From the NCBI RefSeq assembly GCF_963667985.1, contig NZ_OY764081.1:620001-684000 (forward strand): a DNA stretch of 64,000 nucleotides. The letters run 5' to 3'. Within the stretch, counting starts at the first letter, position 1. Every line of letters starts with the position of its first letter. This stretch comes from an uncultured Methanocorpusculum sp. (GTDB lineage Archaea > Halobacteriota > Methanomicrobia > Methanomicrobiales > Methanocorpusculaceae). Positions 35,995 to 45,063 of the stretch are shown in pieces. The notes under the pieces are model-generated. The model saw only the letters and a list, made by a program, of their open reading frames with translations. It searched no databases and was not told where the DNA came from. Both the position numbers and the translations under genes were made by a program.

Positions 35995-37161
35995 TTATTC
36001 TTCAACGATCTTTTGGATAAGTCTCGTCACACTCGGCTTTTTCTGCCTTTTCACCCGTGAAACTCTGCTCACCGGCGCTGCATTCATTTCCTCATTCAGC
36101 CGTGTTGTGATTTCATCGAAGATCCTTTTGTACGCAGCACAGTGAGGATCGACTCCCTCGAGGGATCCCCCGGTCGGTGCTATCGCATTATAGGGACATC
36201 CCCCTCTGCAGTACGTAATATGCGAACAGTCTTTACATGCCGTATCCACAAACTCCTTGAATGCCAGCATGTGTTTTCCGGCGTGGCTCGCCATCAGACT
36301 CTCGATTGACGGAGCATCCCGGATATGGCCCATCACCCACTCCGGCATCCCGATAAACCGGTAACACGGATAGATCTCCCCATCCGGTCCGACGGCAAAC
36401 GTCGTTCCCATACAATCTGTATAGGTGCAGACACTCCCTGCCCGGGTAAACACGCAGCGGCAGAGATCATTGATGTTCATGATCTCAAGATCGTCTGCAT
36501 GTTCGATCGCCTCGTCCAGAAGATAGACCAGAAGTTCGCCGTACTCCTCCGGTGCAAGGGTCCATGCATTCGGATTTTCTCCTTTCAGTGACTGCAGAGC
36601 CGGATGGAGTTTCATGACCCAGCTCTGTTCCTTGAAAAAGTTCACGATCTCCTCTTTCTGCTTCACGGAAGAGTTGGTGAACGTACAGATGAACCTGACC
36701 AAAAGACCGTGATCCACGGCGATTTTGTAACCGGCAAGGCAGCGTTCATAATACTCATCGCCCCGCTGATAATTCGTCAGCTCCTGCGGCCCGTCGATGG
36801 ACGAGCCGATCGGCACCCGGTATTCTGCAAGAATTTCGGCGAGTTCGTCATCCATCAGCCAGAGATTCGTTTGCATGGCAAACTCTGGCGAAAGATGCGG
36901 GAGTCCCTCTGCGATTTTTGGGAGAGCCTGCCGGTAAAATTCTGCCCCGGCAAGCAGAGGTTCCCCGCCGTGAAAGGTAAACGTGACCCGCTGATCTTCG
37001 AGCGGTTTGAGCCACCTGACAATATCGTCTATCGTGTCAAGGGACATTCTCGGGGACGTTTCGTCCGAACTCCAGCAGTATTTGCAGCGTCCGGGGCACC
37101 CGAGTGTCGGAATAATCATGACATGAAACGGATTTTTCATTGGTGTCACTACGTTTGTCAT
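35995..37161 (-). CDS. Radical SAM/SPASM enzyme, peptide-modifying type
   Basis: 388 aa. The radical SAM motif GCPGRCKYCW (CX3CX2C) is near residue 22. The SPASM region has the cysteines for auxiliary clusters: CTYTDCMGTTFAVGPDGEIY and CKDCSHITYCRGGCPYNAIA. A basic tail follows. Architecture matches the methanogen group of putative peptide-modifying rSAM enzymes (Mhun_1560-like) and is also close to anaerobic sulfatase-maturing enzymes. No precursor peptide gene or sulfatase is visible next to it. A shorter start seven codons on (at 37140) is possible. Confidence 0.85.
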   Translation of the reverse strand: MTNVVTPMKNPFHVMIIPTLGCPGRCKYCWSSDETSPRMSLDTIDDIVRWLKPLEDQRVTFTFHGGEPLLAGAEFYRQALPKIAEGLPHLSPEFAMQTNLWLMDDELAEILAEYRVPIGSSIDGPQELTNYQRGDEYYERCLAGYKIAVDHGLLVRFICTFTNSSVKQKEEIVNFFKEQSWVMKLHPALQSLKGENPNAWTLAPEEYGELLVYLLDEAIEHADDLEIMNINDLCRCVFTRAGSVCTYTDCMGTTFAVGPDGEIYPCYRFIGMPEWVMGHIRDAPSIESLMASHAGKHMLAFKEFVDTACKDCSHITYCRGGCPYNAIAPTGGSLEGVDPHCAAYKRIFDEITTRLNEEMNAAPVSRVSRVKRQKKPSVTRLIQKIVEE

Positions 37162-37201
37162 GATACATGTTTATTATTTTTGTCTGCGCACAACTAGATA
37201 C

Positions 37202-37660
37202 ATGACAGCACAGAAAGTACTTCTTTCCACCAATCACGGGGATATCGTCCTCGAACTCCGTGAGGACATGCCGGTGACCGCCGGCAATTTTGCAAAACTT
37301 GTCGCGGACGGATTCTACGACGATGTTACCTTCCATCGAATCATCGACGGATTCATGATTCAGGGCGGCGACCCGACCGGAACCGGCTGCGGCGGACCTG
37401 GCTACAAAATTCCCGACGAGTTTATGCCGGACAACAAAAACAACAAGGGTACGATTTCTATGGCAAATGCCGGACCAAATACCGGCGGCAGTCAGTTTTT
37501 CATCAACCTTGCCAACAACAACTATCTCGACAAAGCCCACCCGGCTTTTGGAAAAGTCGTTGAGGGTATGGAGATTGTCGAAAAACTCGGCAAGGTCAAG
37601 ACAAACTACTCTGACAAACCCTTAGAAGCTGTTGTGATCGTAAAAGCAACCCTTCTCTAA
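37202..37660 (+). CDS. Peptidyl-prolyl cis-trans isomerase (cyclophilin)
   Basis: 152 aa from ATG 37202 (MTAQKVLLSTNHGDIVLELR). Cyclophilin core: FHRIIDGFMIQGGDPTGTGC, GTISMANAGPNTGGSQFFIN and HPAFGKVVEGM, including the catalytic arginine in FHRII. Cytoplasmic folding helper; no signal peptide. Single gene between the rSAM gene and hcp. An AT-rich T9/A8 stretch and the hairpin GTGCGT/ACGCAC follow the stop and may terminate it. Confidence 0.95.
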   Translation: MTAQKVLLSTNHGDIVLELREDMPVTAGNFAKLVADGFYDDVTFHRIIDGFMIQGGDPTGTGCGGPGYKIPDEFMPDNKNNKGTISMANAGPNTGGSQFFINLANNNYLDKAHPAFGKVVEGMEIVEKLGKVKTNYSDKPLEAVVIVKATLL

Positions 37661-37688
37661 TCTTTTTTTTTAAAAAAAAGGTGCGTGA

Positions 37689-39269
37689 TCAAACGCACTT
37701 CAGTTTGACCAAATCCTCTTCGACCGAAGAACTTGCCTGAATTCCGAATGTTTTCACCAGAACATCCAATACATCCGGGGAGACGAAATTGGGGAGTGAC
37801 GGTCCGAGCATGATGTTTTTGATACCCAGATGGAGGAGGGCGAGTAAAACCAGGACCGCTTTCTGTTCGTACCAGGCGATGTTGTAGGAAATCGGCAGAT
37901 CATTGACACCGCATTTACAGGCTTCTGCTAAGGTGAGCGCGATCACGACCAGACTGTAGGAATCATTGCACTGCCCGGCATCCAGGATACGCGGGATGCC
38001 TTCGATGTCGCCAAGATCCAGGAAATTGTATCGGTATTTGGCGCATCCTGCGGTGAGGATGACCGTATCCTTTGGCAGAGCTTTGGCAAACTCGGTATAA
38101 TACTCACGTTTTTTGTCGCGTCCGTCGCAGCCTGCCATCACCACAAATCTTTTGATTTTTCCGGTATTGACGAGCTCAAGGACTTTCGGTGCAAGGGAAA
38201 CGACCGCATCATGGGCACATCCCGTCAAAAGAGCGGGTGTGTGCAGATCTTCGGGTGCCCGGCAGGTTTTTGCGAGGCTGATGAGGGCGCTAAAGTCTTT
38301 GGTTCCGTCGGGATTTTCTCCTATGTGGGGGCATCCGGGAAATCCGACCGCTCCGGTGGTGAACACAAACTTTTCATAGGAAGCTGCCGGCGGGACCAGA
38401 CAGTTTGTCGTGAAGAGGATGGGTCCGTTGAATTTCGGGAGTTCAGTCCGCTGATTTGCCCAGGATGATCCGTAATTGCCTTTCAGGTGGGGATACTTCT
38501 TCAGCCCCGGATATGCATGCGCAGGCAGCATTTCTCCGTGCGTGTAGATGTCGATCCCGGTATTTTCCGTGGCTTTGAGGAGAAGTTCCAGGTCTTTTAA
38601 GTCGTGACCGGTCACGAGGATCCCCGGATTCGTCCCGACCTTGCTCGACACGCTGGTGATTTCAGGGATCCCGTAGGTTTGGTTTGCCGAGTCCAGCAGA
38701 GCGAGGGTTTTCACACCGATCCCTCCGAATTCCAAAACAAGACCGATCCTTTCCTGGATATCCAGGTCCTTGAATCTGGAAGCGAGGGCTTTTGTGATGA
38801 ACGGCAGAACCGTCTCGTCAGTCTTTCCGAGAATGACTGCATGGGAATAATATGCAGCGAGCCCTTTGATGCCGAAAAGCAGAAGGGAGTAGAGTGATCT
38901 GGTATTGGCGTTCTCGATTTTGTCAAGACCCGTAAGCCCGGAGGTTACGATCTCCTCTTCGGATTTTGGCGTCCATGCACACGCCGCCGGCTCTCCCGGG
39001 GCTGTCGGGAGTGCATCTTTGTGAGATGTAATACACGTAAGGTATCCGAGAAACCGGTTTTTATCAAACCCGGTATTGGTCAGCGTTGAAAACAGGGCTT
39101 CAAGAACACAGGGTTCAAGATTTTTGTCCGCTGATTCCAGCCGATAGGCAAGTCCAGACAGAGTAAAGAGTACAGCGTCCTGATATGCTGCGATCACGGC
39201 GTTTTTTCCACAGACTCCGCCTGAAGTACAGGCGGGAGATTTTGCTTCCTGACATTGTTGACAGTACAT
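37689..39269 (-). CDS. hcp: Hybrid cluster protein (hydroxylamine / nitric oxide reductase)
   Basis: 526 aa. N-terminal cluster motif YCQQCQEAKSPACTSGGVCG (cysteines at 3, 6, 14, 20) and the C-terminal hybrid-cluster ligands (TTNCLVPP; GFPGCPHIGE; LTAGCAKYRYNFLDLGDI; DAGQCNDSYS) are all present. Family role: reduction of hydroxylamine or NO and protection against nitrosative stress in anaerobes. The divergent HxlR regulator 61 bases away is the likely controller. Confidence 0.96.
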   Translation of the reverse strand: MYCQQCQEAKSPACTSGGVCGKNAVIAAYQDAVLFTLSGLAYRLESADKNLEPCVLEALFSTLTNTGFDKNRFLGYLTCITSHKDALPTAPGEPAACAWTPKSEEEIVTSGLTGLDKIENANTRSLYSLLLFGIKGLAAYYSHAVILGKTDETVLPFITKALASRFKDLDIQERIGLVLEFGGIGVKTLALLDSANQTYGIPEITSVSSKVGTNPGILVTGHDLKDLELLLKATENTGIDIYTHGEMLPAHAYPGLKKYPHLKGNYGSSWANQRTELPKFNGPILFTTNCLVPPAASYEKFVFTTGAVGFPGCPHIGENPDGTKDFSALISLAKTCRAPEDLHTPALLTGCAHDAVVSLAPKVLELVNTGKIKRFVVMAGCDGRDKKREYYTEFAKALPKDTVILTAGCAKYRYNFLDLGDIEGIPRILDAGQCNDSYSLVVIALTLAEACKCGVNDLPISYNIAWYEQKAVLVLLALLHLGIKNIMLGPSLPNFVSPDVLDVLVKTFGIQASSSVEEDLVKLKCV

Positions 39270-39294
39270 CTTTTTTCACCTTAGTATCTTTTTA

Positions 39295-39326
39295 ATATTA
39301 CATATATTATTTATACAAAGTAATAT
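39295..39326. promoter_or_regulatory. Inverted repeat between hcp and the HxlR gene
   Basis: ATATTAC (39295-39301) and GTAATAT (39320-39326) form a 7-bp inverted repeat with an 18-base spacer, located in the 61-base divergent promoter region. It is a good candidate operator for the regulator that follows. Confidence 0.55.
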
Positions 39327-39330
39327 ACGC

Positions 39331-39711
39331 ATGAGTTTCCAAAACAATACTATGGATGAGTGCTGCACCGTAAACCTGACCGTAAGGTATCTGACGAAAA
39401 AATGGACTCTGCTCATTATTCTGGAGTTGTATAAGGGGGATAATTATACGCGGAGATTCTCGGAACTGAAAGCGAGCCTCCCTGAAATAACGCCGAAGAT
39501 ACTTTCTGAACGTCTGCAGGAACTGGAAGCGGAGAATATCATCTCCAAAAAAATCGATGCAACAATCGTTCCGGTAAAGTCAGAATACACGCTTACCGAA
39601 AGCGGCGTTGAACTTATTGAGGTCATTCGCACTATTAAATACTGGGCATTGAAATGGAAGATCGACAACATTCCGTGCGGCAGTCAGGAGTGCAAACTCT
39701 GTAAGCTTTGA
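39331..39711 (+). CDS. HxlR-family regulator with cysteine clusters
   Basis: 126 aa. Winged helix of the HxlR type: LTKKWTLLIILELYKGDNYT, FSELKASLPEITPKILSERL and the C-terminal wing. A CC pair at residues 11-12 and the end CGSQECKLCKL (three cysteines) could bind a metal or Fe-S cluster or sense redox or NO. Divergent from hcp with a shared inverted repeat, so it most likely regulates hcp (inference). Leaderless or very short leader. Confidence 0.88.
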   Translation: MSFQNNTMDECCTVNLTVRYLTKKWTLLIILELYKGDNYTRRFSELKASLPEITPKILSERLQELEAENIISKKIDATIVPVKSEYTLTESGVELIEVIRTIKYWALKWKIDNIPCGSQECKLCKL

Positions 39712-39785
39712 TTGTTCAATTCTGATTTTTTCTGAAAATTGCATCTAAAATCAGCATTATATACTTTGGCTTCGAAGTAAGCATT

Positions 39786-40277
39786 ATGAATGCAAAAATC
39801 TCTTCCCGTACGGTATATCTCATGATCGGCTTTGCCGTACTCTCGCTTTTTGCCGGATTTCTTGGAACCCTTGTCACGATCACCGGTCCCGACTCGTGGT
39901 TCGCTCTTGAACTGATCAAACCTGTCTGGCAGCCGCCGAACTTTCTGTTTGCCCCGGTGTGGACCACTCTGTATATCCTGATGGGTATTGCCGCCGGTCT
40001 GGTCTTTGCACAAGGCTGGGAGAAAAAAGAGGTTAAGATCGCAATGGTGCTCTTTTTGATCCAGCTTGGACTCAATGTCCTGTGGTCGTATATGTTCTTC
40101 GGCTGGCACCTTCTTCTCGGATCGACGATCGAGATCATCGTCCTTTGGGTAATGATCTGTGTAACGATGTATTTCTTCTACAAGGTCAGCCGTCCGGCAG
40201 CTTACCTGCTGATCCCGTATATCCTCTGGGTGACTTTTGCCACAGTCCTGACTGCCACAATCTGGATGATCAACTAG
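39786..40277 (+). CDS. tspO: TspO/MBR-family membrane protein
   Basis: 163 aa, five membrane helices. The TspO signature is clear: KPVWQPPNFLFAPVWTTLYI, then GLNVLWSYMFFGWHLLLGST and LIPYILWVTFATVLTATIWM. TspO proteins bind tetrapyrroles and influence stress responses in bacteria; in a methanogen the relevant ligand could be a corrinoid, F430 precursor or haem, which is speculation. Follows the HxlR gene by about 75 bases. Confidence 0.93.
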   Translation: MNAKISSRTVYLMIGFAVLSLFAGFLGTLVTITGPDSWFALELIKPVWQPPNFLFAPVWTTLYILMGIAAGLVFAQGWEKKEVKIAMVLFLIQLGLNVLWSYMFFGWHLLLGSTIEIIVLWVMICVTMYFFYKVSRPAAYLLIPYILWVTFATVLTATIWMIN

Positions 40278-40314
40278 GACAGTTGAGAACTCTCTAATTT
40301 TTTTAAAAACGAAG

Positions 40315-40388
40315 GGCCAAGGCCGGGGGTCGAACCCGGGTCTAAGGATCCACAATCCTAAAGGATGTCCAGCTACCCTACCTTAGCC
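40315..40388 (-). tRNA. tRNA-His (anticodon GTG)
   Basis: Read on the minus strand, GCTAAGG pairs with CCTTGGC, and the extra 5' G (position -1) faces discriminator C73, the tRNA-His identity pair. Anticodon loop TTGTGGA, T arm CCGGG-TTCGACC-CCCGG. D stem has a G-T pair. No intron; CCA not encoded. Confidence 0.92.
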
Positions 40389-40575
40389 TGAAATCATGTC
40401 TTTGCCGATGTGGCCCAAACACTCTATTAGATATGGCGTTTTGGGATATTAACATATCTTTTCTCCGTCACGGAATTTTTCCAGGTCCCCTTTATATTAA
40501 TAATCCTGCACTGCCAATAAATAATCACTATTTATCTCTGCATGTTCAGTCATCAGAGAATGGGGATTCAATATT
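40389..40575 (+). promoter_or_regulatory. Promoter region of the aIF5B gene
   Basis: TATA-like TTTATATT at 40491-40498 about 80 bases before the ATG, and no other feature seen in this gap between divergent genes. Confidence 0.5.
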
Positions 40576-42345
40576 ATGGAAGAACACATCAGAACTCCCA
40601 TCGTCTGCGTTTTGGGGCACGTAGATCATGGAAAAACATCGCTCCTCGACCGTATTCGCGGGTCGAAAGTAGTTGCAGGCGAAGCAGGAGCGATTACCCA
40701 GCATATCGGTGCAACTCTCATCCCGTTTGACTCTATTGCAAAAATGGGCGGTGATCTGGGCAAGCTCAAAACCTCGGTCCCGGGACTGCTGTTTATCGAC
40801 ACGCCCGGCCATCATGCATTCACTACGCTTCGGGCTCGGGGCGGGGCTCTTGCCGATATCGCGATTTTAGTCGTCGATGTGAATGAAGGGTTCAAACAGC
40901 AGACGATCGAAGCACTTCAGATTCTCCGGACCTGTAAAACCCCGTTTGTTATCGCGGCAACCAAGCTCGACAAGATTCCCGGCTGGCGTCCGACCCCGAA
41001 TGCTTCGTTCCAGAAAGCATACAAAAATCAGAGCGAACGGGTTCAGACCGAGTGTGAAAACCGCGTGTATCAGCTCGTCGGCAAGCTTTCGGAGATGGGT
41101 TTCAACTCCGAACGGTTTGACCGGGTGAGTGATTTCCAGCGCAATCTCGTGATCGTTCCGGTGAGCAGCATGACAGGTGAAGGGATCGGCGATCTTTTGA
41201 TGATCATGATCGGACTTGCCCAGAGGTATCTCACGGAAGGACTCAAGACGACCACCTCCGGTCCCGGTGTCGGCACCGTCCTCGAGGTCAAGGAAGAGAA
41301 AGGTCTTGGGACGACGCTTGACGTTATCCTCTATGATGGAATCATCAGTGTGGGCGATGAGATCGGTATTGCCGGAAGTGATGGGGCACTGACGACCAAA
41401 GTCCGTGCTCTTCTCCAGCCCCGGCCCCTCAAAGAGATCCTCATCGAGGATCAGTTTATGCGGGTCAAATCTGTCGTAGCGGCGGCCGGTGTCAAGATTT
41501 CCGCGCCGAATCTCGAATCGATCGTTGCGGGCTCCCCGATCCGTGTGATACGCGGCGATCATGACGAGGTTCTGGCGAAGATCAACGAGGAGATGCAGGA
41601 GATCAACATTAAACTCTCCGATGTCGGGGTAAGCGTCCGGGCCGACACGATCGGTGCGTTGGAGGCTCTCTCCAACGAACTGGATGCGAAAAACATCCCG
41701 ATTATGCGTGCGAGCGTGGGTCCGCTGTCCCGCCGCGATCTGATCGATATCAGCGTGATAAAGGAAGATCTGTTCAAAGTTGCTCTCTGTTTCAACGTTC
41801 CTCTCCTTCCCGATGCCGAAGCGATGGTCCGTGATGAAGAAGTGGGTGTGAAGATTTTCTCCAACCGGGTCATCTACAAACTTCTCGATGACTATCTGGA
41901 GTGGCGTGATGAAGTGATCCGCGCTAAAGAGGCGAAACAGTTCGAGACGGTCGTGCTCCCTGCGAAGTTTTCTATTCTCCCGGGATGTGTCTTCAGGATG
42001 AGCGGTCCTGCGGTCGTCGGTGTGCGCGTTTTAGGGGGAACCCTCCGTCCGAAGGTCAGCATCGCGACACGTGACGGAAGAATCGTCGGGGAGATCAAAC
42101 AGATCAAGCTGAACAAAGAGACCATTGGCGAGGCAAAAGAGGGCGCAGAGGTCGCCGTTTCGATAGAAGGGGTCACGATCGGCAGACAGATCGACGTCGG
42201 TGAGACGCTGTATGTCGCGATTCCCGAGCGCCATGTGAAGGTTTTGGAGACGGAAATGCTCTCGCATTTAAATGCTGAAACCGTCGAAGCGTTGGATGAG
42301 TACACTTCCATCTTCCGGAAAACACAGCCTTTCTGGGGCAAGTAG
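40576..42345 (+). CDS. infB: Translation initiation factor aIF5B
   Basis: 589 aa GTPase that joins ribosomal subunits. G1 VCVLGHVDHGKTSLLDRIRG, G3 FIDTPGHHAFTTLRARGG, G4 AATKLDKIPGW. The domain II to IV order follows, with the switch-2 region intact. No intein is present; the length is normal for archaea. Frequently near rps6e, as here. Confidence 0.97.
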   Translation: MEEHIRTPIVCVLGHVDHGKTSLLDRIRGSKVVAGEAGAITQHIGATLIPFDSIAKMGGDLGKLKTSVPGLLFIDTPGHHAFTTLRARGGALADIAILVVDVNEGFKQQTIEALQILRTCKTPFVIAATKLDKIPGWRPTPNASFQKAYKNQSERVQTECENRVYQLVGKLSEMGFNSERFDRVSDFQRNLVIVPVSSMTGEGIGDLLMIMIGLAQRYLTEGLKTTTSGPGVGTVLEVKEEKGLGTTLDVILYDGIISVGDEIGIAGSDGALTTKVRALLQPRPLKEILIEDQFMRVKSVVAAAGVKISAPNLESIVAGSPIRVIRGDHDEVLAKINEEMQEINIKLSDVGVSVRADTIGALEALSNELDAKNIPIMRASVGPLSRRDLIDISVIKEDLFKVALCFNVPLLPDAEAMVRDEEVGVKIFSNRVIYKLLDDYLEWRDEVIRAKEAKQFETVVLPAKFSILPGCVFRMSGPAVVGVRVLGGTLRPKVSIATRDGRIVGEIKQIKLNKETIGEAKEGAEVAVSIEGVTIGRQIDVGETLYVAIPERHVKVLETEMLSHLNAETVEALDEYTSIFRKTQPFWGK

Positions 42346-42414
42346 TATAAATGTGGAGATACTAAATATATGGGTACTTCGGCATCATAGATATCGAGGA
42401 GATGTGTATATACA

Positions 42415-42804
42415 ATGGTAGACTTTAAGGTCGTACTGTCAGACCCGAAAACCGGTCTTTCGTACAAAATAGATGCAGCGGGTGCAGCAGCAGGTGCTCT
42501 TCTTGGAAAGAAGATCGGCACAGAAGTTGACGGCGCTCCGTTCGGCATGAGCGGCTATAAGATCACGATCACCGGCGGATCCGACAAGACTGGAACTCCG
42601 GCACGCCCTGACCTTCCGGGTAACGGCAGAAGAGGTCTTATGATCTCCGACGGATTCGGCTTCAATGCAACCCACAACGGCGAGAGAAGAAGAAAGAGCC
42701 AGCGCGGAAACGAGATCGCTGCCGACTTCGTTCAGGTTAATGCAAAAATTACCGTTTACGGTGAAAAACCGGTTACCGAGATTTTTGCTGCAGCAGCAGA
42801 ATAA
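42415..42804 (+). CDS. rps6e: Ribosomal protein S6e
   Basis: 129 aa. Starts VDFKVVLSDPKTGLSYKIDA and has GGSDKTGTPARPDLPGNGRR followed by GERRRKSQRGNEI, the S6e core. The start codon directly follows GTATATACA (42406-42414), the same sequence as before aRF1. A TATA-like ACTAAATATATG lies near 42361-42372. Confidence 0.97.
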   Translation: MVDFKVVLSDPKTGLSYKIDAAGAAAGALLGKKIGTEVDGAPFGMSGYKITITGGSDKTGTPARPDLPGNGRRGLMISDGFGFNATHNGERRRKSQRGNEIAADFVQVNAKITVYGEKPVTEIFAAAAE

Positions 42805-42819
42805 ATCTCAATATTTTTT

Positions 42820-43296
42820 TTATTCTTCGATCCTTTTGATAAGGTCGGCTTTGTAAGGTCCGTATGGGACGCGGTATTTTTTTGCAAGGAGTATGACTGC
42901 TGCTTCGGGGCCGATCAGATCGTCAAAATGTTTTCTGATGCGTTCCATCTCGCTGACCAGTTCTTTCTTTTCGATTTTTGCCGTTTCGGCGATGGTGCCG
43001 AGAAGTTTTTCAAGAGTATCGATCGTCTCACTTTCATCGATGACAAAGATCTCGTCCGTTGGGCGAAATCCGAGCGGGATCTTCACCTCGCGGAGGTCTT
43101 CGCGCAGCGAGTAGTCTCCGGTGTTTTCTTTTTTGATGAGTCCTGTTTTCTCCGCGATGGAGATCAGTTTTTTTGCTTTGTCCAGGCTCATCCATTTTTT
43201 ATCCTGGGTGTAATAAAAAATCAGATCAACCTGACGAAGATGATCGGCATTTCTGTGTCGAAAAGGGGCGGCGACTGCGGTCTCGCGTTCGGTCAT
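42820..43296 (-). CDS. DUF2240-family archaeal protein
   Basis: 158 aa. N-terminus AVAAPFRHRNADHLRQVDLI followed by KKWMSLDKAKKLISIAEKTG is typical of the archaeal DUF2240 group; the rest is charged and helical. Function unknown. The start overlaps the stop of the gene at 43293-43739, so they form an operon. Confidence 0.78.
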   Translation of the reverse strand: MTERETAVAAPFRHRNADHLRQVDLIFYYTQDKKWMSLDKAKKLISIAEKTGLIKKENTGDYSLREDLREVKIPLGFRPTDEIFVIDESETIDTLEKLLGTIAETAKIEKKELVSEMERIRKHFDDLIGPEAAVILLAKKYRVPYGPYKADLIKRIEE

Positions 43297-43739
43297 GCAA
43301 AAAGCTCCTGAATGATCTTTTTCATATCGAGGGCTGATACGCCGGGTATCGCCGGGGATTTTGTCACGTACACTTCCGTGAATGGCCCCTTGTCGATGCC
43401 TTTGACGAGGAATATCTGTTCGTTCATGGGGACATTGCCGCTGGATTTGAGGATCGTGTCGGTGAGGATTATCTGGATATCGGCCTCGTCGGTAACATCT
43501 TCAAGGTGTGAAGTTTTGCGGATCCGTTCGAATCCGAGCCGGTCATGGGCAATGGAAACGGCGATCTCCCGTTTCACCGGCCCGTTCGCCGTTCGGAAAT
43601 TGTCCTGCCTGTCGGCAAGTTTCGTCATTCCCTGCAGGTATATGGAAAAGGGCTGATAAACGTCAAACATCAGATCGCAGGTGTGGGGGAAGAGATATGA
43701 TACGCGTCGCATACCAGAGTATTCGTTATCCGAATACAT
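43293..43739 (-). CDS. Conserved hypothetical protein
   Basis: Up to 148 aa; an alternative ATG at 43712 (MRRVSYLFPHTCDLMFDVYQ) looks more natural. The region between the two starts contains a perfect palindrome, GTATTCG-TTATC-CGAATAC (43719-43737), which fits an operator better than coding DNA. The protein is soluble with mixed alpha-beta character (KREIAVSIAHDRLGFERIRK; NEQIFLVKGIDKGPFTEVYV). I do not recognise a family. Four-base overlap with the following DUF2240 gene suggests coupling. Confidence 0.7.
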   Translation of the reverse strand: MYSDNEYSGMRRVSYLFPHTCDLMFDVYQPFSIYLQGMTKLADRQDNFRTANGPVKREIAVSIAHDRLGFERIRKTSHLEDVTDEADIQIILTDTILKSSGNVPMNEQIFLVKGIDKGPFTEVYVTKSPAIPGVSALDMKKIIQELFA

Positions 43740-43773
43740 GAAGCTGTCTTAAAGAAAAGAAAAAAATATATTT

Positions 43774-44151
43774 TTATTCGATCAGGACTGCGTTGATAAC
43801 GCCATCCTGACCTGGGCGGCTGACGATCTGTGCTTTACCAAGTTCGGTCGTGATGATTGCTCCCTTGGTCATGAGGTTACGGCGGACGTAGTTCGGGTTT
43901 GCTGCATTTTCTGCAACAGAGTTGATCTTGACTTTCTGAACTTTTCCGGTCTTCTTGTCGCTGACGTTTGCAAACTCGCAGCGGAGTGCGCGGACTTTGG
44001 TGTTTCCACCGGTTACGCGGATGGTCTTTATGCGGGAGGTCCCGATGATGGTTTCAGCCGGGGATCTTCCGATCTCGAACCGTTTCTTTCCGCGGGATGC
44101 GTGATAGCGACCACCGGTCGCCTTTCTTACTGATTTACCTTGCCAAAGCAT
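43774..44151 (-). CDS. rps8e: Ribosomal protein S8e
   Basis: 125 aa. LWQGKSVRKATGGRYHASRG at the start and NYVRRNLMTKGAIITTELGK near the end are the S8e pattern. Single gene with an AT-rich leader; it is followed by the hypothetical pair above on the same strand. Confidence 0.97.
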   Translation of the reverse strand: MLWQGKSVRKATGGRYHASRGKKRFEIGRSPAETIIGTSRIKTIRVTGGNTKVRALRCEFANVSDKKTGKVQKVKINSVAENAANPNYVRRNLMTKGAIITTELGKAQIVSRPGQDGVINAVLIE

Positions 44152-44260
44152 TTTGTTTAATATCTCCTAAATTTGTATCTCTGATTAACGTCCGAGTATC
44201 TCGGGCATCAGTCTTTTCCAGAGTCCTATATGTGTTGGTTCTACCGATATTTAAATTCGT

Positions 44261-44908
44261 TTAGGCAAGGATGGCATCGGCGATCTCTTTGACCCCTTCA
44301 CCTTTCTTCAGGTTGGTTTTGATGATCAGCATTTCCGGGTTGTAGCGTTTGATATCGGCAATCATTCTCTCAACATTGCAGCCGACTGCCTCTGCTAAGT
44401 CAACTTTGTTTATTATGGCGATCTGACAGTCCCGAAACATCATCGGGTGTTTGTTAACCACATCGTCGCCTTCGGTGGTCGAGATGACGACGATCCGTTT
44501 TTCCGCTCCGAGTTTGAAGTCGGTTGGGCAGACCATGTTTCCAACATTTTCAATGAAGACGATATCGACGTCGTCGAGGTCCATGTGATCGAGCGCGTGG
44601 TGGACAAGGTGGGCATCCAGATGGCATTCTTTGCCGGTGTTTGCGTTGAATGCGATTATGCCGGTTTTGACGATCCGCTGGAAATCATCATCGCCGTATA
44701 CATCGCCGGCAATTGCTGCCGAGACTTTTCCTCTCGATTTGAGTTCAGGTACGATCTTTTCGATTAATGAGGTTTTTCCGGATCCGATCGCCCCGAGAAG
44801 ATCGAATGCCCGAACATTGTGGGCTTTGAAGTGCTCCGCATTGTGCTCTGCCAGACGGTTGTTTGCGCCGTATATTTCGGCTTCCATGTGAACATCCACG
44901 TGATGCAT
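44261..44908 (-). CDS. hypB: Hydrogenase nickel incorporation protein HypB
   Basis: 215 aa GTPase for nickel insertion into [NiFe]-hydrogenases. Walker A DLLGAIGSGKTSLIEK, switch segment FIENVGNMVCPTDFKLGAEK with the conserved cysteine for metal binding, and NKVDL for guanine. The histidine-rich nickel-storage stretch found in some bacteria is absent. The N-terminus is MHHVDVHMEAEIYGANNRLA. No hypA next to it. Confidence 0.96.
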   Translation of the reverse strand: MHHVDVHMEAEIYGANNRLAEHNAEHFKAHNVRAFDLLGAIGSGKTSLIEKIVPELKSRGKVSAAIAGDVYGDDDFQRIVKTGIIAFNANTGKECHLDAHLVHHALDHMDLDDVDIVFIENVGNMVCPTDFKLGAEKRIVVISTTEGDDVVNKHPMMFRDCQIAIINKVDLAEAVGCNVERMIADIKRYNPEMLIIKTNLKKGEGVKEIADAILA

Positions 44909-45044
44909 ACAATACTATTGTGTTTTTTCATGTTTATAGATACGCATATTTTATCGAGTGTGAGTGAGTCACACGATATTTCAATTTAGTATGTGGCAAA
45001 CCTCTCTTCTGTCTGCATACGGGTTCTGGTAATCTTTCCGGCAC

Positions 45045-45063
45045 GAAAGCCATTTTGGCTTTC
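45045..45063. promoter_or_regulatory. Perfect palindrome before srp19
   Basis: GAAAGCCA (45045-45052) and TGGCTTTC (45056-45063) with a TTT centre, 20 bases before the SRP19 start. A second, weaker inverted repeat (GTGTGA/TCACAC, 44958-44974) lies on the hypB side. Possible operators in the divergent hypB-srp19 promoter region. Confidence 0.5.
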
